DNA from: Selaginella moellendorffii
Taxonomy: Eukaryota; Streptophyta; Lycopodiopsida; Selaginellales; Selaginellaceae
Direction of reading: 5' to 3'
DNA length: 64,000 nt
Assembly (NCBI RefSeq): GCF_000143415.4
Contig: NW_003314277.1
Span: 523,644 to 587,643 of the forward strand
This document shows, piece after piece, positions 53,486 through 64,000 of this stretch. Numbering within the stretch: position 1 is the first letter of the stretch; each line of letters starts with the position of its first letter. The position numbers and the translations under genes were made by a program. A model generated the notes under the pieces. It was given only the letters and a program-made list of their open reading frames with translations. It was not told the DNA's origin and searched no databases.

Positions 53486-56464
53486 TTATGATTCTTGAGC
53501 CTTGATGTGAAAAAGAATCCCCCCGTCGCTAACTTGCTGGCCGGCAGTGACGTTCACTTGATTGATAACACCAGAAATATGTGCTTTTACAGTGTGCTGC
53601 AAAAAGGTGTGTAAGAGGAAAGCAACAAATACGAACAAATATAAGGTTTTTACCTCCATTTTCATAGCTTCTAAAACCAGGAGAGGATCTCCAGCTTTCA
53701 CATTTGAGCCCAGCTCTGCAAGAACTTTCACAGCCAGTCCGGCCATGGGAGAAGCGACGGCTCCCGGTGTTAGCTTGCTACTACCGCCAGAACTTGTTAA
53801 TCGTTGAGATGTTTCACCATGGCTTTCTGTATCATAGGCCTCCCGCAACGCTGTTGTAAAGTGATGGTGCTCGCCGTCCTTCCACACGTGAATATGATAA
53901 GCCGATTTCTGTTGTCCAGAAAATGCTAATTAGATCTGAATTGAAAGGAGAGAAAACTGCATACCTGCAGATAATAACCATAGTTTATAGTGGAGGAAAT
54001 GCCATTGATGTCGACAGTTATGTCACAGCCAGAACTAGCAACTCTTTTAGCTGTAAGTCTGACACAAGATAAATCTCCCGCAAACTGCACAATATGACTC
54101 CACATAGGGAATAGGAAAAGGAAAAACAATGCGTTTACCTTTACTAAGAACTCGTTGTCACTTGAATAGGTGACATCTAAGCTCATCGGTTCGCATGAGA
54201 GACTCTCGGACTCAGGCATCCAGTCTAACGAGATCTTCCTGGTATAAGGATTGTTGACTCGAAAACCAGAAGTTGTATGCCATGGGCCTCCAATTCTCGA
54301 TTCTGCACTGGAAATAGTAAATGCTGGCTATCTCAAAACTGCGAGTCGATCTTACCTGGTCGTCGAAAACTCTCCCTTATACATACGCCAACGGCCGCTA
54401 AAGCAGCGAAAGGTTTTACATCTCGCTTGGCACTTTCGGAAAAATCTAGTAGCTCGTTCTTATGGTGTTCAATGAAGTGTGTTTCCACGTCCCCAGCCCT
54501 GAAAGCCGGATGTTTTGCAAGCTTTTTTAAAAAGTGGATGTTAGTTGGAAGTCCAGCAACCTGGCGAATGCAATGTTAGCACTAAACAATAGAAAGAAAA
54601 AAGAGCAAACCAACTTGCCTGAAAATTCGAGAGGCAATTATGAAGCTTCGCCAACGCCATATCGCGATCACTACCCCATACGACCAGTTTGGCTATCATA
54701 GGATCGTAGTGGACGCTTACAGCATCACTTTGCTCTACACCCGTCTCAATTCTCACTGCATTGACAAGATAAACTGCTTAGGATTCTCCAAGTTTGACAC
54801 GAGTTACCAGTGGATGAAGCGGGAGGTGGATTATAATGGTAAAGAACTCCAGCAGCAGGTAGAAAACCTCTTGGAACGTTTTCAGCATAGACCCGAGCCT
54901 CAAACGCATGACCTGCTTAGCTGCGATAATCTTCGGGAATAAATAGTGTAGAGAAGCTACCTTGCAGCGGTATACTCTTTTGCTCAAGTGGAAGGCTTTC
55001 GCCATTTGCGACACGAATTTGCCATTCCACCAAGTCTTGACGCGTCACCATTTCGGTGACAGGGTGCTCAACCTGACCAGAAGTTTAATTCAGCATATAC
55101 AGAAACTAGTGGAAGTCCGTCCTTACTTGCAAACGTGTGTTCATCTCCATGAAGAAAAACTCTCCTGTTGCAGTGTCGACAATAAACTCAACAGTGCCAG
55201 CATTTTCGTAATTCACAGCCTTCGATAGAAAAGAAATTTTGATTTGACAGCAGCAAATCACAAAAGAGGATACCTTAGCCGCATTGACTGCTGCTTGGCC
55301 TATTGAGTTGCGAAAGTCGTCTGACATGAGCGGCTGGAATATAAAAAAAAAACATGGTGAAACAGCAAACAGCCTGAAATATTGTCCTACCGCTGGTGCT
55401 TCCTCTATAATTTTCTGGTGGCGCCTCTGAACGCTACAGTCCCGTTCAAACAAATGAACAACGTTACCAAAGCGGTCGCCAAAGATCTGTCAGCAAGTCT
55501 GTGATAAATTTCCAGGTTGAACAAAATCTCCCACCTGGACTTCTATGTGTCGAGGCTGTGCGATATACTTCTCAATCAAGACCCTGGTGTCGCCAAATGC
55601 AGCAGCAGACTCACGTAGAGCGCTTCTCAAACTGTCCAGAAACTCGTCTCTGCTGTGGACAATCCTCATGCCCTGAACCAAAACTTTACAAGAGAAATCA
55701 GTAGTGTCGCCAACATGAAACAAAATACCAAAAGAAAGCAAAAAACCAACCTTTCCTCCGCCACCAAGAACAGGCTTGATCAGAACGGGATAGCCAATCC
55801 GATCAGCCTCAGATTGCAGCAGCTCGTGGCTCTGATCATCCCCGTGGTATCCAGGAACAACAGGAACATTAGCACCGCTCATAAGCTTTTTGGAGGCACT
55901 AAGGAGTTCCAAGATAGTTCTTATGGCTGGTTCTTTGAAGAAAAATGGAGTTGGCGTACCTTTTGTCTCCCATCAAGCTAATCGCAGCTGCCGAAGGGCC
56001 AATGAATGTGATCCCAGACTCGTGGCAAGCCTGCGCAAACTTCGAATTTTCTGATAGAAATCCATACCCGGGATGGATTGCCTGAGAAGTTGGATATGTA
56101 TGAGTCGAGAAGAAAAGAAATGAAAGCTTACATCGGCTCCAGTGCGACGAGCAGCGTCGAGGATGGAAGTAGTGGACAAGTAGCTGAGCTGCGCAGAGGC
56201 GGGGCCGATAAACACTGCTTCATCGGCTCGACGGACGTGTAGCGAGTTTCGATCGGCATCACTGTAAACCGCCACCGTTTTTAATCCCAAGCTACGCGCG
56301 GTCTTGATGATCCGGCACGCAATCTCGCCCCTGTTCGCGATCAGGATCTTCTCGATCGGCCGCTGGGCTGGAGATTTCTCCACGGGAGGCGCTTGAGAGA
56401 AGGGATTGGCGAGCGAGCTCCAAGATCGCTTGCTCCTCCTCGCAATGGATGTGGAATTTCCCAT
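53486..56464 (-). CDS. MCCA: Methylcrotonyl-CoA carboxylase alpha (biotin-carrying) subunit
   Basis: Fifteen exons join in frame to 732 residues: 56464-56132, 56081-55960, 55898-55751, 55672-55535, 55486-55391, 55333-55274, 55219-55127, 55072-54961, 54912-54808, 54755-54619, 54560-54356, 54302-54139, 54084-53965, 53908-53654 and 53596-53486. The biotin carboxylase domain starts at [18 protein letters not shown] and has [14 protein letters not shown], the ATP-grasp loop [27 protein letters not shown] and [18 protein letters not shown]. The biotinyl domain carries LVLEAMKME with Lys 694. The enzyme works in mitochondria in leucine breakdown; the N-terminus ([15 protein letters not shown]) fits a presequence. 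Intron 10 has a GC donor (CAG/GCAAGT); all others are GT-AG. Confidence 0.96.
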
Positions 56465-56619
56465 GGACGATCGGCAGCGCTAAAGGCGAGCTCGAGAATG
56501 CGTGTCACCTGATCGAATCGAGGCGCCAGGACCGCCGCTGGAGAAAACCCTAGCCTTGAGACACCTTGTCGTGCTTATCCCGTGAAATAGTCTAATCACT
56601 TGAGAAGGAGACCTCTGGA

Positions 56620-56805
56620 GGGATGAGTGGAGGCTCCACGAATCCATTGCAAGGAGTGATAATATCGACAGCTATCTTGCTAGTTGGTACTGCGATAGAG
56701 AAAATTCAGCTTCGACTCAATGGGGAGATATTTCTTTTTGGACAGTGATGTGCACTGCATATGCCCTCAAAGGGCATTGTCTGGAAGTACTGGATCATGG
56801 CTTAT
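56620..56805 (+). pseudogene. PPR gene fragment
   Basis: WRLHESIARSDNIDSYLAS, then after a break ISFWTVMCTAYALKGHCLEV, can be aligned with residues 50-105 of the PPR protein at 47965 (RRLHESIASNGNLDRFLAN, FSWTVMLAVYARNGHLLEA). The repeat between them is partly lost. It is a short decayed copy with no gene around it. Confidence 0.7.
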
Positions 56806-57235
56806 AAACTCGTGAAACACTAACACTTCTATATAACATGGCAGGGTATCCCTGTGAATCTGAATCCGTCCTTGTTTTCGGAGTTAAGCAAGATAGCAAA
56901 TGTTGATTAAGTTAGAATGGGATTATGCAAGCTATGTGCGATTAAATGGGGGATTCTGGGCAAAAAAATTCCATGTGTCCAAAGACCATGTCCTGGGAGC
57001 TTGATCTCTCTAGGAACTGCAGCAGTGCAAGTTCCTGGCTCGTGATTCGCAAGAGCAAAGCGCTGGGCAGAGTCCAATCCAAACACCAATCTTGCACTCA
57101 CCACCGAGTTGAACGATCCATCTGATCCTTGCGAGTGGAGGCTTCGATTTGCTCTTCGGTCCCTGGAGGTGAAAGGTGGCGGCGTCCAGTGATCGGTGAA
57201 GCGGCTACTCAAGCGGATGAATCTCGCGGACTCGC

Positions 57236-57565
57236 ATGCTTGCCGGACTATTGCTTCGTGGAGCGCTACTCGTCGAGTGGGAAGGCTTTCAGCTCGCGGA
57301 CATGATTCTGCGGGTGACCACGACGAGAAGTTGCTGGTCCGAGATCGACGAAGTTGTTCGAGAGCTGGATGATTTGCATGACAAGCGGAAGCTGCCGCGC
57401 CCCGAGCAGTACAAGCTCGTTACGTTGTTCCCGAGTCAATATTTGAGGGATTCACGTACCAGTTCTTTGAGGAAGACAATGGAGCTGTGTCTGAGCGACG
57501 AGTTGCAGGGATGGATACATGATGACGGTTCCATCGTAGTTCGTCTTGAGTTTCAGCATGAATGA
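57236..57565 (+). CDS. Unrecognised frame, possibly part of a pseudogene
   Basis: A frame of 109 codons with protein-like composition (SEIDEVVRELDDLHDKRKL, then HDDGSIVVRLEF) and an ATG at the inner MILRVTTTR. Its second half overlaps another frame that also looks coding (YVVPESIFEGFTYQFFEED). A further coding-like piece (NLALTTELNDPSDPCEWRL) lies upstream at about 57080 in a third frame. Such frame changes suggest a decayed gene of 56990-57565, family unknown. Confidence 0.25.
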   Translation: MLAGLLLRGALLVEWEGFQLADMILRVTTTRSCWSEIDEVVRELDDLHDKRKLPRPEQYKLVTLFPSQYLRDSRTSSLRKTMELCLSDELQGWIHDDGSIVVRLEFQHE

Positions 57566-57648
57566 GTGAAAATCCAGATGTAAACTATGAACTTTACCTT
57601 GCAAATCATGAAGTTTGCTCTTCTCGTACAAGAATCCAACAATGGGAT

Positions 57649-57870
57649 AGAAGTAATCAAGAATCTAACAATGAAAAAGAAGTTTCAGCACGTCCCACAG
57701 GCATGCTTCAGAGCTGTAGCAAAAATGATAGAAGTAATCAAGAATCCAACAATGAGAAGGAAGTTTCAGCATGTCCCACAGGTATGATTTAGGAAACATA
57801 GAGCTCTGAACTTTGTAATATTCTCGTCCTGCCAAGCACAAGAATCCAACAATGAGAAGGAAGTAATTAA
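57649..57870. repeat. Short tandem repeat, period 81 bases
   Basis: Two units at 57649-57711 and 57730-57790 share GAAGTAATCAAGAATC and AAGTTTCAGCA, GTCCCACAGG; a third partial unit follows at about 57838. The frame at 57587-57787 (QHVPQ twice) is only an effect of the repeat. Confidence 0.75.
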
Positions 57871-58149
57871 ACCAACCATAAGAAGTAGCATAACTTTCCG
57901 CCTTTAATACTCAGTTTAATTTAGAGAAGATCTATGATTCAAAAAATCTTGACGTAAACAAGGTAGATTCGTTTTTCTTAATGGAGGGAGCTTAAACCCT
58001 AGTTCTTTCAAGCTTGCGAGCGACGGCGATGATGCTCTGCCTCGCTCGGGCACCGAAATCTCTCCCTCTCGGCCGCACACCGATCCGGAGATGATGTGGT
58101 GTCGATGATGATCCAGAAGCACCAGGCAGATCACGGTCTCAGCCCTAGC

Positions 58150-59967
58150 GCCAACCAGGATTGCGAATCTCCGCCCAGGATCGCTCGCCAGAGGCTGTGT
58201 TCTCCATGGAGTGCTCATTGCGGATACGCTCAAGCTCGAGGATAGCGTCCAGGTACTCACTACGCTCAGGGATTCCAGCGGCGACGAGGTTCTTCTAGCG
58301 ATCAAGCATGCAGTGGGCAGCGACGCCACATCCGAGCAAGTCCGAGCGAAATATCCGAGAGTGGCCGTCAAGGAGCCGATGCTCCAGAAGCAAGAGGGTT
58401 CTTCCTTCACCTCGTTGGACAACCGTGGAGGTGATCTCCTACCTCAGCGACGAGCAGCTGGAGCGATTCAGAGGTATGGCCGCCGCGGCGCTGCGATTGG
58501 AAGGCAACAAGCTCTTCCAAGATGGCAGCTTTGAGGCTACCGCCCAAGCCTCGGCGAAATGCGACCTCCAGCGAGATCGAGTACTTGCACTGTCGAACAA
58601 GGCCGAGTGCTTCCTCAAGCTGGGACGATTTGGGCAGTGTGTGGATGCCGCAAGTGCTGCTCTCTCCGTGGATCCCTGCCATCTCAAGAGTATGTACCAG
58701 AAAGCTTTGGCGCTGCTCAAGCTCCATCTCTACGACTGGTCATGCAAGCTTTTGGGTGACATTCTTGGGGTGGACAAGGCAATCGATTGACTGCACCAGA
58801 GATGCAACAAGCTTGCCATCCAGCGCCGCGACAGGAGCAGCATCATGGCAGAGATTTGTGACTTTGTCCGGGCCTGGAGTGAAGGAGAGGAACTTCCGGT
58901 TGCGGACAACTTTTGCAAAGTGGAAGTAAGAAAATGCGAAGATCAGAGCAAGGGACGAGGCCGGGGACTCTTTACAACGACAAGCATCAAGAAGGCGAGC
59001 TCGTTCTTGTCAGCAACTCGCCAGCCTTTGAGCGAGGTGGTTACAGATCCATTTGCGATAGAAACACTGCAGTCTGGCTGCTCGACATGGCCATGAAGTC
59101 TCCGCGAGCATACAAGCTGATGCTTGCGAGGTCGCAGGGAACGAGCGTGAAGTTCCCGCAATGGAGATTTTCCAGCCAGACTGGGCCACGCCGAAGAACT
59201 GCAGCACCGACAGTAGCAGGGAAGCTCTCCAAGGGATTACGGTCGAGAGATTTTTCGAAATGGTCAGCCAAGCTTCCTTCAATCCTAAGGTGCAGCTGCC
59301 TAAGCCAGAACGAGCCGACGGTACGCTTGCTCTACGTCGCTACTTGGTTCGTCCCCCGCTTCATCAACCACTCCTGTGTTGGGAACGTTTCCCAGAGGGT
59401 GTTTGGCACCACGGCGTGCTACTTTGCCACCCGAGACATCACTCGGGTTCTGCTTCATCATCGGCGGCCATCCTTACAGGCGGACGAGGCTCTCCTTCGA
59501 GGATCTCGCGCAGGGGACTGGCTTCTACAGGGACTTGGCCGAGGCAAACTTTGAGTTTCCGTTCAAGGGAGGGATCAGTCCGGCCTGGATGGTGGTGAAG
59601 CTGGAGCAAGTGTTTTCGACAAAGCTCCAGGATGAGGAGGAGAGGCAGTGCGTGAGAGCGATCCACTGGTCGCTCTACCTGTGGACTACCAGCAGGTGGA
59701 GGTTGGAAACGTGGTGGCGCTGCCGGAGGGGATTATGTTCCAGCGGGAGAGGTGATTATGGAGGCGATGCACAAGCTCACGGCTGGCAACGATGGCAACG
59801 AGAGTTACCTGGAGACGATGGCAGACTACGCACGGGACAAGGAAGCGGCAAAGAGGGCGATGGAGATGGAGTGGGAGGTGAGGTTTGGGAAGCAGGAGGA
59901 CGCTTGCGTTGCCAAGGCCATCTACGAGAGAGGTATGGACTCGTTGCTCAAGCCCTGGACCCTCTGA
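58150..59967 (+). pseudogene. TPR-SET domain protein pseudogene
   Basis: The order of a plant TPR-containing SET protein (like Arabidopsis At1g33400) can be followed over several frames: IADTLKLEDSVQVLTTLRD, YPRVAVKEP, then TPR helices (LEGNKLFQDGSFEAT, VLALSNKAECFLKLGRFGQ, MYQKALALLKL). Next comes the SET start KGRGRGLFTTTSIKK and later FINHSCVGN, the SET cofactor motif. An in-frame TGA follows GVDKAID at 58788, and a one-base loss after SIKK (58998) shifts the frame to GELVLVSNSPA; further shifts lie near 59160, 59330 and 59740. The gene cannot make a full product, though splicing could hide some breaks. GC content is still gene-like, so decay seems recent. Confidence 0.75.
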
Positions 59968-60691
59968 GTGAGCTTGTTTTTCTGGAGTGTTTTCGTCCTA
60001 TTTCTTCTTCTTTTTCTACTACTACTCACTACTTCTCTTTCTTCTCTTCTGCTGTCTCCTCCTACTACTACCTTAACCACTCGGCCAAAGCGACACTTTC
60101 ATGAAACCGCTCTTTTCACAAAGCAATCCACGAAAGAAGGGATTGGTGAGCGAGCGAGCAATCTAGTCAAGTATGCTTGAATTATACTGTTATACTACTG
60201 ATTTCTAGAATTATATTTCATCAAACTAATCTAACAGCATTCAATTAGACACTTCGAAGAAATACGCCCATAATACAACAAGAAAAAAGCTTGTGTTATA
60301 ACAAAAGAATGAAGAGAAAATAGAAAAATAATTTTTGAAGCAATCTATTTCATATAGTCAATTATACCTTACGAATGTATGCTCACATTATTTCCGCACT
60401 ATATAATTTAACCTTTGTGAACTGTCCCCTTCATACTCATGTTATGGTATTTGGCAATATCGCATAATAAAACCCTAATTTGTCATACTTATTTCTTACA
60501 TAAAAGAAGTTAAAGAAATGCACGGAAAAGCAGGCTGGCCCCGGACAGCTAGACTAGAAAATCAACGCGGAAACACGAAGCGAGCTATGCATTTTTGTCT
60601 GTCAGAAAAATTAACATATGTTAGCTCAAAACAGAAGTGATGAAGATTTACCTGGAGAATCCCCTTGTTGCTGAAAACTTTTCTCATCATG
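59968..60691. other. Gene-free spacer
   Basis: A pyrimidine-rich run (TTCTTCTTTTTCTACTACTACTC) at about 60002 is followed by AT-rich sequence. No frame or element recognised. Confidence 0.6.
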
Positions 60692-62748
60692 TTACTGACG
60701 TAGATTTTTCTCTAATTTGAAGTAGATGAGGATGGCTAGTGCAACCACTGCTAATCCAATAAACACAGTGAACTCCTGGAAGACTATCCAGTTTGGAGTA
60801 ACTTCAACTGTGGATGTCGTTGTCACTAGGAATGCTATGTTATGATTGAGCTGGAGAATTGTCTCAGCAGTGGCAAGGGAAGGTTCCTTCTCGAGGTCCT
60901 TTATGCTGAAGTAGAGACCTGGCAAGCTTCCTGCCACTGAACCAGCAATGAACACTGTCCGCCCCAAAGTTCTGATTAGTGGACGGTAGCCTGGCTTTCC
61001 GGCCAACTTAAGTTGATCGAGTTGGCGAAATAATGAATCTTCCCACTCTAAGAGAGTCCTGCTCAAGGAGCCAGCACAAATTCCCAGCAATGCAATGACA
61101 AATGTCATAAAAGACGTATAAACTTGTGTTCGACGAGAAGATGCATCTTTCCAATACTGCTCTCCAAAACGATGAACGTTGCTCACTTTCAACAAGTCAT
61201 TGAGAACTTCTTGGACTCTCTCGTTGTCATGTCTAGACAATTGTTTGAAACATGGTGGTGAATCCACCTTAACCAAGAAAATAAAACATCAGCCTTCAGA
61301 AAAAAAAAGTCATAGTATCGAACTCACCTTGAATTCTTCGTTCCCACAGGTGATGTCCCTTCCTTGTGTCTTCTTCAACAGAAAATCTTTGATGACAGTG
61401 CCGCCCACCTTGTTGGCTTGCATACCAGAATACTTGCCGACGAACGAAACTTGGCAACCCGTCACGTTTCTTGTACAAGCATTCAATAGAACTTCTTCAC
61501 TTAGCTCTTGGTCTCCTTCTAACGTTGTCTCAATGCATGTTGTCATCTGCTCCATCCCACTCAGGACACCTTCTGTGAGGTTCGCGAGGCTGGCGCCAAT
61601 GGGAAGAGAGTCATTAAAACGAATTTGGAGTTTCACCGGGAGGTCAAATTTGATGCTGTAAGATCCAAGAACGATGGTATGTTCATCTGTCATACGATCC
61701 CAGTCCCAAAATGATCGAGATGTCTCACACTGAGAAGTGTTGAAGGCGAAGGAAACATCTTGGCCTTGCGTCAAGTTGTATCCAATTATGCAAACTTGGC
61801 GAAGGCAGGCGCACTGTAAGAATGGATAAGACAAGTAAGAAATAACATCCGGCATGTAGTTGATGGGAACAGATAAGTTGCATTCTCTAATATCATTGCT
61901 GTAGTAAGACCATGATAGGGAATTTTCTCCTGGCTAATCCCCGTGGATATGTTGGACCTCGCACTGCTAGCAAAGTTGCTCAAATAAAATCCAGACTTGG
62001 TGAAAACTGGATGCGTGAGGTTGGAAGATAGCATAGCGAAAGGTACTTTCCTGAGAAGTAAGCCAAGAGCCGGCGTACCGCTGGTTTTGTCCACTGGGAC
62101 TATAGGTGCAGTGACCTTGCAGCGTCCGACAGCAGACACCCTCTTATCATTTTTGCACAGGCGTAAGTTTATTCCCCAGTGAATCGCCATTTTCCAGATC
62201 AGACTACCATGCTGGCGAATGACTCCTCCATACAAGTGTGGATCAGGCGCTTCTACAGTTTTGTTGTTGCTTCTCCAAACCCGCCATGCACTGAGCTTTT
62301 GATAAGCAGCAGCAACCTCCGTCATGCTAATACCGGTAGAATTTTGAGTTCCATACACGAGTGCTGATGCAATGGAGGTGCTTGTGGCCCATTTGTAGAA
62401 GGGGTCGTTTGTTGTCGCAAACACGTTGGTTTCCCAACAAGTTGTACCTGTCTGTTTGATGAGATCAGAATAGAACCCACCTTCTGGCTTCTTTTTGTTC
62501 ACACATAACGAGAAGACTAGCAGCACAGCTGTTGCAACTACAATGGCAAATATGAAAATTGCAAATGATTCTTTCCACTGCCAGTGCCATCAGTTTTGGG
62601 TAATTTGAAAAAACAGTAATGCCTATGTGATTTGGAGGGACAACTTTTCCTCGATATTGGATTTGTCGCTCTAATGCATTTTTCCTATATTCTCCGGTAC
62701 CTCCCAGAGGTGTCTCATTTGTCCATGGCTTCGTCCCCCATAAGTTCG
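60692..62748 (-). CDS. Membrane protein of unknown function, N-terminus not found
   Basis: Exons visible: 62748-62645 (KPWTNETPLGGTGEY, NALERQIQYRGK), 62577 to about 61870 (WKESFAIFIFAIVVATAVLL, a transmembrane helix, then a Cys-containing outer region with GTTCWETNVF and GINLRLCKNDKR), about 61803-61328 (VCIIGYNLTQGQDVSFAF, NACTRNVTGCQVSF) and 61267-60692 (VQEVLNDLLKVSNVHRFGEQ, SFMTFVIALLGICAG, FTVFIGLAVVALAILIYF). The first and last junctions are in frame with GT-AG sites; the middle junction has no clean donor, so a frameshift or an odd intron is possible. Several NxS/T sites fit an outer loop, with two or more further membrane helices near the C-terminus. I do not recognise the family. 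The start lies in an upstream exon not found before 63000. Confidence 0.55.
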
Positions 62749-63070
62749 CTCAAATAAAACATGGGCTCAGAATCGGGACTTGATTTCTTGTTAACACGGT
62801 AAGTGGAAAGTGAGTGAAGGTTCACATGAATCTATTCATTTATCTGACTTCCACTCCGAAAGTTATTCTCCTCTGAGGTTACTGTCACGTCGGCCCTTTA
62901 TCAGTGTTTAGAAAAAGGAGAAGGTAGAGGACAAAAATTGCCCTTGAATTAGAGCTTCATACCATCCCTGCCGAACTTTAATAAAAATTCTTCCGTAGTC
63001 TCAGAGATGGAAACAAGAACCTTTCGTACTCGGCTTTACCAGTGTGAGCTAGCACGCACTCCCGTGTAGA
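62749..63070. other. Spacer upstream of the membrane protein exons
   Basis: No exon recognised. It may contain the missing first exon of the membrane protein gene and the promoter of the peptide ORF at 63097. Confidence 0.4.
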
Positions 63071-63080
63071 CTATATAAAA
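63071..63080 (+). promoter_or_regulatory. TATA box upstream of secreted peptide ORF
   Basis: CTATATAAAA lies 17 bases before the first ATG (63097) and 26 before the second (63106). This is close enough that transcription would start near or inside the first codons, so the second Met may be the real start. Confidence 0.55.
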
Positions 63081-63096
63081 CTGGGAAGACTCTCCA

Positions 63097-63303
63097 ATGC
63101 ACACCATGGCATCGTCCACATGTATTCTGGTTGCCTGTCTTGTTGTTGTCCATATGACGGTTTGCTCTCATGCAGTAACTTGTTCCAATTGCAAAGCGGA
63201 CCTCCAAGAGAAGCCTGATTGGATGACCGTGGATCAATTCTGCGGCATTTTCCAGCGTCCTGCAAGAAGAAAACAGCTGGGGAATCTAAGAAATTTCCAA
63301 TGA
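63097..63303 (+). CDS. Small secreted Cys-containing peptide, chimeric end
   Basis: A 68-codon frame. MASSTCILVACLVVVHMTVC is a convincing signal peptide, followed by HAVTCSNCKADLQEKPDW and MTVDQFCGIFQR with three Cys. From PARRKQLGNLRNFQ on, the DNA is the start of a segment copied from intron 1 of the tocopherol-cyclase-like gene (51160 onwards), so the last 14 residues are not original. The gene is therefore probably truncated, the true C-terminus having been replaced. No family recognised. A TATA box precedes it. Confidence 0.4.
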   Translation: MHTMASSTCILVACLVVVHMTVCSHAVTCSNCKADLQEKPDWMTVDQFCGIFQRPARRKQLGNLRNFQ

Positions 63304-63655
63304 AGAAATGCAGGCCAACAACACAGAAAAACACCAGGAAGGATTGTAAAACAAGGTATTAGAAGGGAAAACAATAGACCATAGTCGATGAAAGAAAGAA
63401 AAAGAACAGTGGGTGGACGACGTAGAGACTAGAAACCTAGTAAACTATGTTCGATAAAAAAAGGAAACGAATAGTGTAACGAACTATGATCGATGAAAAA
63501 AAGGAAAAGACCAGTGGAGTGGACGACATGGAGACTAGAAAGCGAGTAAACTATGATAAAACTCACACCCGAGATACTCGTAGACTTAAAACAAAACGAA
63601 TGCTAGCAATCTAGGAGTGCGTGAACTATATAAAAAAATAGAACAAGAAAAAAAC
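63252..63655. repeat. Duplicated copy of intron 1 of the tocopherol-cyclase-like gene
   Basis: The segment follows 51157-51490 closely, from GCGTCCTGCAAGAAGAAAAC to TGCGTGAACTATA, in the same orientation. It has an extra internal block: the unit with GACTAGAAA and GTAAACTATG occurs three times here against two in the source. No exon of the source gene beyond the splice acceptor edge was copied. Confidence 0.85.
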
Positions 63656-63713
63656 GATTATTGTCGGACGCCTGTACGTATGCTTGGCGTATTTGAATCC
63701 ACCATATACGAGC

Positions 63714-63815
63714 TTATGGATAATGGATCATATCAGCTGCGTCCCTGACTGTCTCAGCACCCTGCTGCTCCACTTGGATCTTGAACTTCTCTTCCAGTGC
63801 CATGACAATCTCGAC
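63714..63815 (-). CDS. ACP: Acyl carrier protein, last exon
   Basis: Minus-strand exon VEIVMALEEKFKIQVEQQG, AETVRDAADMIHYP, then TAA; an AG acceptor (ATTTACAG) precedes VEIV. The sequence follows the phosphopantetheine-carrying DSLDT motif in plastid acyl carrier proteins, which end helix II with VEIVMGLEEEF. The DSL-containing exon is not in the 185 bases left before the window end, so it must lie outside. The usual ending is DAADLIEKL-like; MIHYP is an unusual end. The protein would carry acyl chains in plastid fatty-acid synthesis. Only 34 codons are visible. Confidence 0.75.
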   Translation of the reverse strand, partial: VEIVMALEEKFKIQVEQQGAETVRDAADMIHYP

Positions 63816-64000
63816 CTGTATTTACAATATCATATTCATCTTAGAAGGACGTAATTACGTCTTTCTATCCAATATATATGCCTCAAAGTCAACATATATT
63901 GCTACGGTTTAGATAATGATGGTTGTTGAGACACAGAAGTGGAAAAAGTCTTCCACCCCTATCGTTTATCTACCGGTGCCAGAAGCTCTTGCGTATGAAC

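Noticed and set aside
57587-57787. 66-codon frame with EVIKN and QHVPQ twice
   Set aside because: Product of an 81-base tandem repeat, whose length is a multiple of three; not evidence for coding.
1-64000. tRNA, rRNA, CRISPR arrays, prokaryotic operons or prophage
   Set aside because: No tRNA A/B-box pair with a fold, no rRNA core sequence and no spaced identical repeats were seen; intron-bearing plant genes exclude a prokaryotic source.

Overview
The window is nuclear DNA of a land plant, most probably the lycophyte Selaginella moellendorffii or a close relative. Four things point there. Genes are compact, with very short GT-AG introns of roughly 50 to 100 bases. Single-exon PLS-type pentatricopeptide repeat (PPR) genes are dense: four intact, plus one P-class PPR gene and two PPR relics. 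Plant-specific families are present (tocopherol-cyclase-like, LIP1-type GTPase, MATH-BTB, non-specific lipid transfer protein, plant LpxD relic, plastid acyl carrier protein). GC-balanced gene-rich stretches alternate abruptly with AT-rich, CpG-poor islands. The species call is inference; no marker gene proves it.

Layout. 0-3.2 kb: broken kinase fragment, a PPR gene, an LpxD relic. 3.2-8.9 kb: AT-rich gene-free island with an LTR-like degenerate repeat. 9-14.9 kb: a COMT-like O-methyltransferase, then an array of double-BTB genes (one intact six-exon gene between two decayed copies) and a PPR pseudogene. 14.9-25 kb: PPR (-), MATH-BTB (-), alpha/beta hydrolase (+), PPR (-), P-class PPR (+). 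25-27.2 kb: F-box/MYND protein. 27.2-31.7 kb: no gene found, but a scatter of GNATATNC motifs. 31.7-43 kb: Mth938/NDUFAF3-like protein, PP1 inhibitor-3, exportin-2 (CAS/CSE1), an HSPA12-like Hsp70, an AT-rich island and the LIP1-type GTPase; fragments of the last three gene types have been copied among each other, and two copies form a large inverted repeat. 44-56.5 kb: YqaJ-type nuclease, lipid transfer protein, class IV histone deacetylase, PPR, tocopherol-cyclase-like protein, a cadherin-like-domain membrane protein and methylcrotonyl-CoA carboxylase alpha (15 exons). 56.5-64 kb: PPR fragment, a TPR-SET pseudogene, a membrane protein of unknown function, a small secreted peptide ORF fused to duplicated intron DNA, and the last exon of an acyl carrier protein.

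The genes do not form one pathway; they are independent housekeeping and organelle-related loci. Several encode mitochondrial or plastid proteins (PPRs, NDUFAF3-like, MCCA, VTE1-like, ACP), which fits the heavy organelle RNA editing of this lineage. Exon joins were made by hand from GT-AG sites and checked for frame; join totals are given. I did not find a convincing new biological system. The best leads are the inverted duplication around LIP1, the double-BTB array, the GNATATNC clusters and the compact INH3/NDUFAF3-like gene pair.
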